From: JBCDJG01 sp038748065
GTDB lineage: Bacteria > Pseudomonadota > Gammaproteobacteria > Pseudomonadales > Halieaceae
Reading direction: 5' to 3'
DNA length: 34,249 nucleotides
Assembly: GCA_038748065.1 (NCBI GenBank)
Contig: JBCDJG010000054.1
Coordinates: forward strand, 1-34,249
The notes beneath the pieces are model-generated. The model did no database searches and was not told the origin of the DNA. It saw nothing but the letters and a program-made list of their open reading frames with translations. Each line of letters starts with the position of its first letter. Position 1 is the first letter of the stretch. Shown in pieces: positions 14,461 to 22,626 of the stretch. A program made the position numbers and the translations under genes.

Positions 14461-16785
14461 TCAATAACGGTAGCTGAAGTCCACACCCCAGGTGCGTGGT
14501 TCACCCCAGAGAACCGCGCGACTGGCATGGGGGAGGTTGTCAACAACGAATACGACGTATTCCTCGTCCAGCGCATTTTTTATCCAGGCTGAGCAAGTGA
14601 TGCGGCCCGCGGGAACTTCGATATCAAGGAGGGATAACCTGCCGTTCAGCAGCTGGTAAGCATCGCGCACGGTGTTGCTGTTGTCACCGCTGCGCTCGCC
14701 CACGTAGCCATAATTTATGTTCAAGGCGGGCTGTAATGGTCCGACGGGAGGCAGAAATGCATCCATGTTGAGTGTAGCGCTGTGACGCGGCGCGTTCGAG
14801 AAGGCAAAGGAGCGAGGTTCCGCGGTGAAGGGGTCATCCACATCCTCAATGTTGGAATCGAGATAGGCGTAGTTGAGAGCCAGTACCAGGCCCGGGACGG
14901 GCATCGATACGACCTCTAATTCAAGCCCAGATAGCTCAGCGGTACCCGTGTTAAATACGCGTGTGTCGCTGATGGTATTGGGGAGCAGGAAATTCAGCTG
15001 CATGTCGCTGATGCGGGAATAGAACAGAGCGCCGTTGATGCGCAGCTGGTTATCACGTAGTTCACCCTTGAAGCCGAATTCACCCGTGCGATTGTTTTCT
15101 TCATCGAAGCCCTCTTCGAAGAACGCAGGATCTGGGTCACGGGTATTAAAACCGCCGCTTTTATAAGCCTCGACCACTTTTGCGTACACTCGGATATTGT
15201 CCGTCCAGTCGTAGGCCAGCATCACGTTCAGAGCGTTGTCGTCGAAATCGCGACGGGCATCTGCGCGGAAGTCTATGACCTCGAGTGGGCCCACCACGCT
15301 ATCGCCTGAATCGATGTAGTTCTCTTGGCGGAATGAGCGAGTGACGCGACGCGTGTCCCTTGAGTAGCGCCATCCCAGGGTGAGATGAAGGTGTTTGTTC
15401 AGCAGATCGGGAGTCCAGGTTGCCTGCCCGAACACGGCCTTCGCTTCGTTTTCGATCTCGTTGTCCTCGCCGCGAATGTTTACCGTGCGTGCCGTATCGT
15501 CGGTCTCAATCAGTGGAAAGCTGATGATGTGACGATCGGGCAGCCAGTTTTCGCGTGCGTCCTCTCGGAAGTAATACAGTCCGGCAATGAATTCGAGGTG
15601 CTCGCCCCAATTTCCCAGCCACTGGAGTTCCTGTGAAAACTGCTCCTGATCGGTTCGCGTGGGAGCCGAATCGAAGGTAATGGGAAAAGCGCTATCGGCG
15701 GCGAGCGTGACGGCGCTAAAATCGACCCGGTACTCCTCAGATGCGCCGCTGGCGAATTCAATGTAGTTTGACTCCTGCAACTCACGCCAGGCCGTAATGG
15801 ATTTAAAGGTGTTGTTACCCGAGGCCCATTCAAGGGTGAGTGCGTGGCCCTGTATGTCTGTATCGTTAGGCAGTAGCGGCTGGCTGGTCGACAGACTGCC
15901 TGCCCGGTCTTGTGCGTAGGGCACGAAGCGTCTCGAGCTGATGATAGCGACGTCTGCCGGCGTACCGCTGGTGACGCCCGGCTGCTGAGCCTGTGGCGTA
16001 TAGTTGAAATATTCGATCTGCGATGTGTCCCAGGCATAGTCCAGGGTAAAGCGCTCCCCGTGCTGCCATCGCCAATCGAATCGATAGGCCTCGGCCGAGC
16101 GGTCGCCAAAATCGCCACCTGGCCCATCATTGGCCATAAAACCATCGCGCTCATCAAACAGGGCCGCGAATTTCAGAGCGTGTTGCTTGCTCACCGGCAG
16201 GTTGAGTGTGCTGCGCAGGCGCAGCCGGTCGCGGTTGCCGGCCCCCAGGTCCTGGCGGAACGACAGTGTCGATGGGTCAGGCCTGGCGGTGACAAGATTG
16301 AGAGCACCGCCTGTTGTGTTGCGACCGTAGAGAGTTCCCTGCGGGCCTCGTAGGACTTCGATACGGGCCAGGTCAGCGACTTCAGTAGCCAGGCCCGTTG
16401 AGCGCGCGATGTAGACGCCGTCCAGATACACGCCGACGGCGGGATCCTGGGTGATCTGGACATCGGTGATGCCAAGGCCGCGGATGAACAGCCGCAGGGT
16501 TTGATTGCTGGAAGGGAAGGGATCTGCAATAAAGTTTATAACCCGGGCATCGAGATCAGCGATGTTGGCGATGCCCAGGGTATCCAGGGCTTGCTGATCG
16601 AAGCTGGTCAGGGAAATGGGTGCATCCTGGGCCGATTCCACCTTGCGCTGGGCGGTAACGAGGGTTTCTTCGAGCCGCCAGGCATCCTGGCCAAAGGCCG
16701 CGAGTGATAGCGAATTGATTAGGATGATGTGGCAGAGCGTAAGCAGTGCGCCGCGCGCAAACGCGCGTAGACTTTGCTTAGCCAT
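14461..16785 (-). CDS. TonB-dependent outer-membrane receptor, upstream partner of DUF3604 gene
   Basis: The 774-residue protein has an N-terminal signal (about 1-33), a TonB-box-like EETLVTAQRK at about 38-47, a plug domain with RLFIRGLGITDVQ and DPAVGVYLDGVYIAR, then RIEVLRGPQGTLYGRNTTGGA, and a large barrel ending with an aromatic strand (DFSYRY). This plug signature is typical of the large receptor group in marine gammaproteobacteria and sphingomonads, often linked to uptake of hydrophobic or complex organic compounds. AGGGG precedes the ATG (16783-16785). The ligand is unknown; linkage to the exported DUF3604 protein argues for an organic substrate over iron, but that is inference. Confidence 0.9.
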   Translation of the reverse strand: MAKQSLRAFARGALLTLCHIILINSLSLAAFGQDAWRLEETLVTAQRKVESAQDAPISLTSFDQQALDTLGIANIADLDARVINFIADPFPSSNQTLRLFIRGLGITDVQITQDPAVGVYLDGVYIARSTGLATEVADLARIEVLRGPQGTLYGRNTTGGALNLVTARPDPSTLSFRQDLGAGNRDRLRLRSTLNLPVSKQHALKFAALFDERDGFMANDGPGGDFGDRSAEAYRFDWRWQHGERFTLDYAWDTSQIEYFNYTPQAQQPGVTSGTPADVAIISSRRFVPYAQDRAGSLSTSQPLLPNDTDIQGHALTLEWASGNNTFKSITAWRELQESNYIEFASGASEEYRVDFSAVTLAADSAFPITFDSAPTRTDQEQFSQELQWLGNWGEHLEFIAGLYYFREDARENWLPDRHIISFPLIETDDTARTVNIRGEDNEIENEAKAVFGQATWTPDLLNKHLHLTLGWRYSRDTRRVTRSFRQENYIDSGDSVVGPLEVIDFRADARRDFDDNALNVMLAYDWTDNIRVYAKVVEAYKSGGFNTRDPDPAFFEEGFDEENNRTGEFGFKGELRDNQLRINGALFYSRISDMQLNFLLPNTISDTRVFNTGTAELSGLELEVVSMPVPGLVLALNYAYLDSNIEDVDDPFTAEPRSFAFSNAPRHSATLNMDAFLPPVGPLQPALNINYGYVGERSGDNSNTVRDAYQLLNGRLSLLDIEVPAGRITCSAWIKNALDEEYVVFVVDNLPHASRAVLWGEPRTWGVDFSYRY

Positions 16786-16886
16786 GCCAGCCCCTGTGCT
16801 GCGGTACGCCTGTGGTCATTTCGTTCTTGTTCTAGTAGTCTCGACGGCTTTCAGGCCGCGAGTCGCCTGCATAGAATACGCGCCCC

Positions 16887-17567
16887 ATGACTGATATTCC
16901 ACAAACCACTGCCGCAGAAAAACACGTTTTGTGGGACCTGCCCACCCGCATCTTTCACTGGAGTATTGCGGCCCTGATACCCTTGGCATGGTGGAGTGCA
17001 GAGGAAGGGGATTACGAGCGGCACGCCTGGGTTGGATACAGCGTGTTCGTGCTGGTGCTCTTTCGTATTGTCTGGGGTTTTGTGGGCAGTCGCCACTCGC
17101 GGTTTTCTGATTTTGTGCGTGGCCCCGGCGCAGTCATAAGCTACCTTCGCAGGGGCGTGCAGGCCTCGCCGGGGCACAGCCCTCTTGGCGCGCTGTCGGT
17201 GCTGGTTTTGCTGACCCTGTTGCTGCTACAAAGCTTCAGTGGCCTGTTTAACACCGACGAGGTTTTTTTCACCGGCCCCTTCCATTACGGTGCTCCCGGC
17301 TGGCTTCGAGATAACCTTGGCGCCTGGCATGCGACCGGTTTCGATGTATTGCTCGGCTTTATAGGGCTGCATCTCGCGGCGATCGCCTGGTATCAGTTTC
17401 GCCGCGGGCAGCCTCTAATTCAGGCCATGATCATGGGAGCTACGACGGGACGCAGAGGCTTGGCACCTGCGGCCTCACTATGGCGTGCCCTGCTAGTTTT
17501 AGCTGGCTGGGCAGGCTTGCTCTGGCTGGCGATAGAGGCTGCACCCAAGCCGCAGCCCATGTGGTAA
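16887..17567 (+). CDS. Cytochrome b561/Ni-hydrogenase-type b cytochrome
   Basis: This is a di-heme inner-membrane electron carrier of the Ni,Fe-hydrogenase cytochrome b/b561 type. The 226-residue protein has about four helices with candidate heme-ligand histidines His24 (RIFHWS), His46 (ERHAWVG), His148 (GAWHATG) and His162 (IGLHLAA). It starts with VLWDLPTRIFHW, the typical N-terminus. No hydrogenase gene is nearby. The converging neighbour encodes cytochrome c', a common genomic partner of this b-type cytochrome, so they may exchange electrons across the membrane. The ATG at 16887 lies 101 bp from the divergent receptor start. Confidence 0.88.
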   Translation: MTDIPQTTAAEKHVLWDLPTRIFHWSIAALIPLAWWSAEEGDYERHAWVGYSVFVLVLFRIVWGFVGSRHSRFSDFVRGPGAVISYLRRGVQASPGHSPLGALSVLVLLTLLLLQSFSGLFNTDEVFFTGPFHYGAPGWLRDNLGAWHATGFDVLLGFIGLHLAAIAWYQFRRGQPLIQAMIMGATTGRRGLAPAASLWRALLVLAGWAGLLWLAIEAAPKPQPMW

Positions 17568-17610
17568 TCCGGGCTGCGCATCGTTTACCGCTCGCCGTCT
17601 GACACCCGGC

Positions 17611-17658
17611 AGCTTGCACCTGGTACAGCTTGAACCTGGTACAACGTGAACCTAGTAC
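17611..17658 (+). repeat. Three degenerate 16-bp tandem repeats at the cytochrome c' stop codon
   Basis: Units at 17611 (AGCTTGCACCTGGTAC), 17627 (AGCTTGAACCTGGTAC) and 17643 (AACGTGAACCTAGTAC). The first two differ at one base and the third has four further changes. The third unit contains the minus-strand stop codon of cytochrome c' (17652-17654) and its last Tyr codon. Confidence 0.75.
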
Positions 17659-18119
17659 AAGTAGTCCTTTGACTTGTACTCGTCGTGACAGGCTTTACAG
17701 GTCTTTCCCGCGGCACCAACAGCGCCGGCGATCGCTTTGCGGTCGCCACTCTCTGCGGCATCTTCAATCGCGCTGATGGCCGCTTGCATATCGTCCATCT
17801 TGGCGTTGAAGTCTGCCATATTTTCCCAGATTTCAGGTTTGGCACGCGTGGTTCCCTTGTCGCTCCCCGGACCGAAAGCGCGCATGATGTTCATATCACC
17901 GAGGTCATCCAGATCCGAGGCGAAGCTTTCCGCCATGGCGTCATCCCATGGCATCTCGCCCTTGATCATAGAGACCAGCGGGCCGAAGTTACCGGCGATC
18001 AGCGCGAAGTAAGACTGGCGATAAGACTGCGGAATCTCCTTGTCGTCGAAGTGTGCGAGTACGAGGGGCGACATTGATATCGCCCCCACGAGGCTAAGGG
18101 GGATGAGTAGTTTGTGCAT
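17652..18119 (-). CDS. Cytochrome c' (class II periplasmic cytochrome c)
   Basis: Cytochromes c' are periplasmic four-helix-bundle proteins that bind NO or CO and may protect against NO. The 155-residue precursor has a signal peptide (about 1-22, ending VLA) and a single C-terminal heme motif CKACH at 141-145 followed by DEYKSKDY, as expected for the class. The region MIKGEMPWD and AFGPGSD are also typical. Start is the ATG complementary to 18117-18119. It converges with the b561-type gene, and the 3' end is embedded in 16-bp repeats. Confidence 0.92.
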   Translation of the reverse strand: MHKLLIPLSLVGAISMSPLVLAHFDDKEIPQSYRQSYFALIAGNFGPLVSMIKGEMPWDDAMAESFASDLDDLGDMNIMRAFGPGSDKGTTRAKPEIWENMADFNAKMDDMQAAISAIEDAAESGDRKAIAGAVGAAGKTCKACHDEYKSKDYLY

Positions 18120-18196
18120 CAGTATCTATCCTTTTTTATGGCTCCAGCCAGAAACAGCATAGGCCAGCGCTGTAGCCCGATCAATTTATTGAACCT

Positions 18197-18232
18197 GAAA
18201 TAGCAAAAAGCGACATCCGGCCGGGAAATAGC
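18197..18232. promoter_or_regulatory. Candidate operator upstream of the steroid-dehydrogenase-like gene
   Basis: In the 156-bp gap 18120-18275, GAAATAGC occurs at 18197-18204 and again at 18225-18232, each followed closely by GCGAC or overlapping GCGAC, and the palindrome CCGGCCGG lies between at 18217-18224. The arrangement suggests a regulator site 44-79 bp before the ATG at 18276. No regulator can be named and chance is possible. Confidence 0.3.
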
Positions 18233-18275
18233 GACGGATTCAGTTACCATGCGCGGCCTGAGAGGGGAAAACTGC

Positions 18276-19991
18276 ATGAGCGATCAGCCGCACTGGGATT
18301 ACAGCTATGACGTGGTCGTCGTCGGCTCCGGTAACGGAGGCATGACGGCGGCGCTGTGCAGCTACGAAATGGGCGTCAAGGACGTCGTGGTTATCGAAAA
18401 GTCAGACCTGTACGGCGGCACCAGCTCCATCTCAGGTGGCGGGGTCTGGATTCCTGGTAACCGCTACGCACAGGCGGCCGGCGCCGAGGACTCGGCGGAT
18501 AAGGCCAAGAAATACCTCAGGCAGCTGATCACCGAAGAGGAAGTGCCAGAGGAGCAACTCGATGCCTTCCTTGAGAATGGACCAAAGATGGTCGATTTTC
18601 TGCACGATAGAACACGTGTCCGCTACGTAACACTGCAACATTACCCCGATTACTACACTGATCTGGAAGGTTCCATGGAAGGGCACCGCTCGATGGAGCC
18701 CGAGACCTTCGCTGCGGACGAGCTGGGCGAGGAATGGCGCCGGCTGCGGCGCACTCATCCGATGATGCACCTTGGGGGCGTCATCGGGATCACCCAGGTT
18801 GAAGCCGCGGAGCTGGTGGGCCAGCAGGCCGGCTGGTGGAAAACCGCATTGAAGCTGTGCGTCAACTACGTGCTTGATATTCCCTGGCGCTTGAAGGATC
18901 GCCATCACCGGCGACTTGCCACTGGCTGCGCCGGCGTTGCCCGACTGCGCGCATCGATGATGGATCGCGATATACCGCTGTGGCTGGAAACAGCGATGAC
19001 GCGGCTGGTGGACGAGGACGGTAAAATCACGGGCGTGGAGGTGATGCGTAAAGGCAAACCACTGCGTATCCAGGCACGGCGCGGCGTCATCCTGGCAGCC
19101 GGTGGTTTTGAGCACAACCAGGAGATGCGCGAGCGATACTTACCCAAGCCAACGAGTCACAGCTGGAGCGCGGGTACACTCGATAACACGGGCGATGCCA
19201 TCGTGGAAGGTCAACGCATCGGTGCCAGGATGCATCGCCTCGATGAAGCCTGGTGGTGCAACACGATTAGTGTCCCGGGCGAGGCGATCCCAAGGCTCAG
19301 CGTGATGGAACGCTCCTACCCGGGATCGATCATCGTGAATCCCGCAGGTCGGCGCTTTAGCAACGAAAGCATGAACTACATGGCCTTCCAGCAGGAGACG
19401 TTCGCCAAACATAGCGAGGAAGATCCGACCTATCCGACCTGGCAGGTTTTCGATGCTAACTTTCGAGCGATGTACTTTGTCGGTCCACTGTACAACAGTC
19501 GATTCCGGCCCGATTGGATGGTGCCACTGAAACGCTATGAGCAGGAAGGCTTCATGGCACGAGGCGAGACGATTCGTGAGCTGGCGCAGAAGATCAAGGT
19601 CGATCCGGATGGCCTCGAAGATACCGTGCGCAAAATGAACGAGTATGCCCGCACGGGGGTAGATCTCGAGTGCCAGCGTGGCGATTCAGCCTACGATCGT
19701 TATTACGGCGATCAGCGGGTGACTCCGAATCCCTGCCTGGGGCCGGTAGATCAGGCGCCTTTCTATGCTGTGCGCATCGATCCCGGCGACTTTGGCACTC
19801 AGGGTGGCATGGTGATCAACGCCCATGCCCAGGTCTTGCACGAAGACGGGCACGCCATTGAGGGCCTCTACGCCTGCGGCAACTGCAGCGCGCCGACCCT
19901 GCCCTGTTATCCGGGGCCAGGCTCGACACTTGGGCCCTCCATGACGTTTGGCTATCAGGCCGCGAAAGCAATTAGCGGTTACCAGGACTAG
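18276..19991 (+). CDS. FAD-dependent 3-ketosteroid-delta1-dehydrogenase-like flavoprotein
   Basis: The family introduces or removes double bonds in ring substrates such as 3-ketosteroids. The 571-residue protein has an FAD Rossmann motif at 13-22 (VVVVGSGNGG) with Glu41 after strand 2, the YGGTSSISGGGVWIPGN segment at 46-62, and near the end DFGTQGGMVINAHAQVL followed by ACGNCSAP and CYPGPGSTLGPSMTFGYQ. Tyr545 and Gly549 of that motif correspond to Tyr487 and Gly491 of Rhodococcus KstD1, which hold the C3 keto group. The ATG at 18276, preceded by GAGGGG, is preferred to the in-frame ATG at 18249. Steroid as substrate is plausible; other cyclic ketones or a fumarate-reductase-like role are alternatives. 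Confidence 0.83.
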   Translation: MSDQPHWDYSYDVVVVGSGNGGMTAALCSYEMGVKDVVVIEKSDLYGGTSSISGGGVWIPGNRYAQAAGAEDSADKAKKYLRQLITEEEVPEEQLDAFLENGPKMVDFLHDRTRVRYVTLQHYPDYYTDLEGSMEGHRSMEPETFAADELGEEWRRLRRTHPMMHLGGVIGITQVEAAELVGQQAGWWKTALKLCVNYVLDIPWRLKDRHHRRLATGCAGVARLRASMMDRDIPLWLETAMTRLVDEDGKITGVEVMRKGKPLRIQARRGVILAAGGFEHNQEMRERYLPKPTSHSWSAGTLDNTGDAIVEGQRIGARMHRLDEAWWCNTISVPGEAIPRLSVMERSYPGSIIVNPAGRRFSNESMNYMAFQQETFAKHSEEDPTYPTWQVFDANFRAMYFVGPLYNSRFRPDWMVPLKRYEQEGFMARGETIRELAQKIKVDPDGLEDTVRKMNEYARTGVDLECQRGDSAYDRYYGDQRVTPNPCLGPVDQAPFYAVRIDPGDFGTQGGMVINAHAQVLHEDGHAIEGLYACGNCSAPTLPCYPGPGSTLGPSMTFGYQAAKAISGYQD

Positions 19992-20002
19992 GCCAGACCT
20001 CC

Positions 20003-20026
20003 AGCCCGGACTGATTGCCGGCTTTT
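20003..20026 (+). terminator. Weak candidate terminator after the flavoprotein gene
   Basis: AGCCCGG (20003-20009) can pair with CCGGCT (20018-20023) if one C is bulged, followed by only four T. It lies 12 bp after the stop. Two exact TTGACA hexamers follow at 20025-20030 and 20038-20043, but no good -10 is found at the right distance from either. Confidence 0.3.
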
Positions 20027-20133
20027 GACAAGCTGGCTTGACAGGCGATTCCAGTTTCGCAAGAGTCTGCGCTGCTATCAGTCAAGCGGCAAGGGCTGCG
20101 CGCTCTACCGCACTTATCGATCAGGAGTTCATC

Positions 20134-21336
20134 GTGGACCAGTCTGCTCGCCCCTTAGAGGGCATTCGCGTTATCGAGCTCGGCCAACTGTTGGCCGGCC
20201 CATTCACCGGCACGATCATGTCGTACTTCGGTGCCGAGGTCATCAAAGTAGAACCGCCGGGAGGTGACCCCGTAAGAGGCTGGCGCGTTGTGAAGGACGG
20301 CACCTCCCTGTGGTATCGCAGCCTCGGACGTAACAAGAAAAGCGTCACCCTCGATCTGAAGTCCGAGAAGGGCAGGGAACTGGTGTTAAAGCTGCTCGAG
20401 ACCGCCGACGTCGTTATTGAAAACTTTCGACCGGGTGCTATGGAGAAGTGGGGCCTCGGGCCGGAGGACGTAAAAGCGCGTAACCCCGGAATCATCTACG
20501 CCCGTATCTCGGGCTATGGGCAGGACGGACCCAATTCGGTAAAGCCGGGTTATGCGTCAGTGACTGAGGGCTTCGGAGGCTTTCGCTATATCAACGGCGA
20601 GCCCGGCAAGCCGCCCGTGCGACCGAACATCAGCCTGGGCGATACGGTTGCAGCGATTCATGCGGCTCTCGGGATCGCGTTGGCGATCATACATCGTACG
20701 CGGAGCAGCGAGGGTCAGGTCATTGACGTGGCTCTGTACGAGTCTGTGTTCAATTTGATGGAGGGTATCGTCCCGGAATACGACGGTGGCGGTGTCGTTA
20801 GAGAGCCTTCCGGCACAACGGTCACGGGCATTGTGCCTACCAACACCTATCGCTGTGACGACGGCAAGTACGTGATCATTGGCGGCAACGGTGATTCCAT
20901 ATTCAAGCGCCTGATGACGGCGGCAGGCCGAACCGACATGGCAGAGAACCCGGAGATGGCCGGTAACGCAGGCCGCATTGTGCATGAAGAAGCCATTGAC
21001 CAGGCACTCTCCGACTGGTGTTCTGCGCACAGTAGCACTTTCATCATAGACACGCTGGAGGCCGTCAAGGTACCAGTAGGCCCTATCTACAACGTCGAGG
21101 ACATGCTCGCGGATCCTCACTATCAGGCTCGAGGTATGTTTGAGAGTGTAGAGATCGACGGTGAGCCTCTGAAGATACCGGCGATTATGCCCAAGCTACA
21201 GGGAACGCCGGGGCGTACCGACTGGCCCGGCGTAGCGATTGGTAGCCATAACGAAGAAGTGCTGCAGGGTATCCTTCACTTAGGTGATGAGGACCTTGAG
21301 CAGCTCCGCGATGAAGGCGTTATCTCCCGAGCATAG
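20134..21336 (+). CDS. CaiB/BaiF-family (class III) CoA transferase
   Basis: Class III CoA transferases move CoA between acyl groups, often activating a carboxylic substrate for degradation. The 400-residue protein starts LEGIRVIELGQLLAGPFTG at 8-26, has AEVIKVEPPGGDPVRGW and NKKSVTLDLK, and the catalytic Asp170 in PNISLGDTVAA, matching Asp169 of formyl-CoA transferase. The start is GTG at 20134, with AGGAG 6 nt upstream; a longer open frame back to 20038 lacks family similarity. The 3' end overlaps that of the converging acyl-CoA dehydrogenase by 17 bp. It probably feeds CoA-activated substrate into the neighbouring oxidation steps. Confidence 0.9.
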   Translation: MDQSARPLEGIRVIELGQLLAGPFTGTIMSYFGAEVIKVEPPGGDPVRGWRVVKDGTSLWYRSLGRNKKSVTLDLKSEKGRELVLKLLETADVVIENFRPGAMEKWGLGPEDVKARNPGIIYARISGYGQDGPNSVKPGYASVTEGFGGFRYINGEPGKPPVRPNISLGDTVAAIHAALGIALAIIHRTRSSEGQVIDVALYESVFNLMEGIVPEYDGGGVVREPSGTTVTGIVPTNTYRCDDGKYVIIGGNGDSIFKRLMTAAGRTDMAENPEMAGNAGRIVHEEAIDQALSDWCSAHSSTFIIDTLEAVKVPVGPIYNVEDMLADPHYQARGMFESVEIDGEPLKIPAIMPKLQGTPGRTDWPGVAIGSHNEEVLQGILHLGDEDLEQLRDEGVISRA

Positions 21337-22456
21337 TCCGTGCGACCAGCTCGCGCATAATCTCGGAAGATCCACCGTAGATTCGCTGTATGCGCGCGTC
21401 CACGTAAAAGCGCGAGATGGGATACTCGGCGGTATATCCGTAGCCCCCAAAGAGCTGCAGGCAGTCATCGATGGTACGGCACTGCATCTCGGTACTTGAT
21501 AACTTGAGCATGGCCGCGGTATCACTAGACAGTTCGCCCCGCGCGTATTCTTCCGCGCAGCGCTCATAGAGTGCCCGGTTGAGGGCGATCTCCGTTTTCA
21601 CATCGGCCAGCTTGAAGCGCGTGTTTTGGAACTCGCCAATGGACTGGCCGAAAGCCTTCCGCTCGCGTACATAGTCTACCGTCAGTGTCAGGGCGCCCTC
21701 TGCTGCGGCAATAGCCTGCGCTGCAATACCCAGCCGCTCTCGGGGCAGTTCCTCCATCATCACCACGAAGCCCCGGTTCTCCTCGCCCAGCAGCGCATCT
21801 GCGGGTAGCTGCATGTCCTGGAAGAAGAGCTCTGCCGTATCGGAGGAGTGCTGGCCAATCTTTTCGATCTTTTTCCCGCGCTCGAAGCCAGGCAGGTGCG
21901 TGTCGACGAGGAACAATGACGTTCCTTTTGCGCCTTTGCCCGGGTCTGTGATCGCCGCCACAATCACGAGGTCGGCGTGGTAGCCATTGGTAATGAAGAT
22001 TTTGGATCCATTCAACAGCCATCCGTCGGCATTGCGCACGGCGTTCGTGCGTATTCCCTGAACGTCCGACCCGGCACCCGGCTCGGTCATGGCGAGTGCG
22101 CCGAGCGCCTCGCCGCTCACCATCGAGGGCAACCAGCGCTGTTTTTGGCTCTCTGTGCCGTAATGGTTGATGTAGGGCGCCACGATATTGGAATGAATGC
22201 CGTAACCTGAGCAGATGCCCCCGAAGCCCATGCGAGAAAGCTCTTCAATCATGGCCAGTGTGACTTCAACCGAGGTGCCTGCACCGCCGTAGGCCTCTGG
22301 CAGGTCCGGGCACAGCAGCCCCGCCTGGCCGAGAATGTGCCACAGTTCTCGGGGTACTTCGTGTCGCGCCTCCCAGCTTTCGATATGAGGGCTGATTTCC
22401 TGTTCAAAGGCGCGAGTCGCCATGTCTCTGAAAAGTGCGAGTGATTCGTGGTCCAT
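21320..22456 (-). CDS. Acyl-CoA dehydrogenase
   Basis: This FAD enzyme oxidises acyl-CoA to trans-2-enoyl-CoA. The 378-residue protein has the signature LAMTEPGAGSDVQ at 121-133, the FITNG segment at 154-158 and QLFGGYGYTAEYPISRFYVDARIQRIYGG near the C-terminus. The usual medium-chain catalytic Glu position before GT/GS (IYGGSSE) is Gly, but Glu240 in PRERLGIA lines up with the alternative catalytic base of long-chain and isovaleryl enzymes, so it should be active on longer or branched acyl-CoA. The start is the ATG complementary to 22454-22456; a frame extending to 22783 has no family similarity. It diverges from an AraC regulator. Confidence 0.92.
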   Translation of the reverse strand: MDHESLALFRDMATRAFEQEISPHIESWEARHEVPRELWHILGQAGLLCPDLPEAYGGAGTSVEVTLAMIEELSRMGFGGICSGYGIHSNIVAPYINHYGTESQKQRWLPSMVSGEALGALAMTEPGAGSDVQGIRTNAVRNADGWLLNGSKIFITNGYHADLVIVAAITDPGKGAKGTSLFLVDTHLPGFERGKKIEKIGQHSSDTAELFFQDMQLPADALLGEENRGFVVMMEELPRERLGIAAQAIAAAEGALTLTVDYVRERKAFGQSIGEFQNTRFKLADVKTEIALNRALYERCAEEYARGELSSDTAAMLKLSSTEMQCRTIDDCLQLFGGYGYTAEYPISRFYVDARIQRIYGGSSEIMRELVARTMLGR

Positions 22457-22553
22457 GCCTGTGACGACCTCTGTTACGGCTATCTCTAGAGGGGCAATAG
22501 TGCTTGAGTCGAGTGCTCCAGACAATGATCGAATTGGACGGTAATTAATTTTA

Positions 22554-22589
22554 ATGGCCAAATAATGGTGCTTGAATGGCAATATATGG
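22554..22589. promoter_or_regulatory. Helically phased ATGG boxes, candidate AraC-family operator
   Basis: In the AT-rich 170-bp gap between the divergent genes, ATGG occurs at 22554, 22565, 22576 and 22586, spaced 11, 11 and 10 bp. They form two imperfect direct repeats, AATGGCCAAATAATGG (22553-22568) and AATGGCAATATATGG (22575-22589), 22 bp apart. Two-box sites repeated every two helical turns suit AraC-type proteins, whose two HTH motifs contact successive major grooves. Confidence 0.5.
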
Positions 22590-22626
22590 CTCAAACAGCC
22601 CTTTGAAGTTGGCAAGTTAACTAAAT

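Noticed and set aside
15510..16157. 215-residue minus-strand frame overlapping the second TonB receptor
   Set aside because: Same strand but a different frame from the receptor, rich in Arg, Ser and Pro as frameshifted GC-rich sequence is; the receptor frame is continuous, so there is no frameshift.
20557..21120. 187-residue minus-strand open frame opposite the CoA transferase
   Set aside because: Fully inside a gene with intact catalytic motifs; composition is not protein-like.
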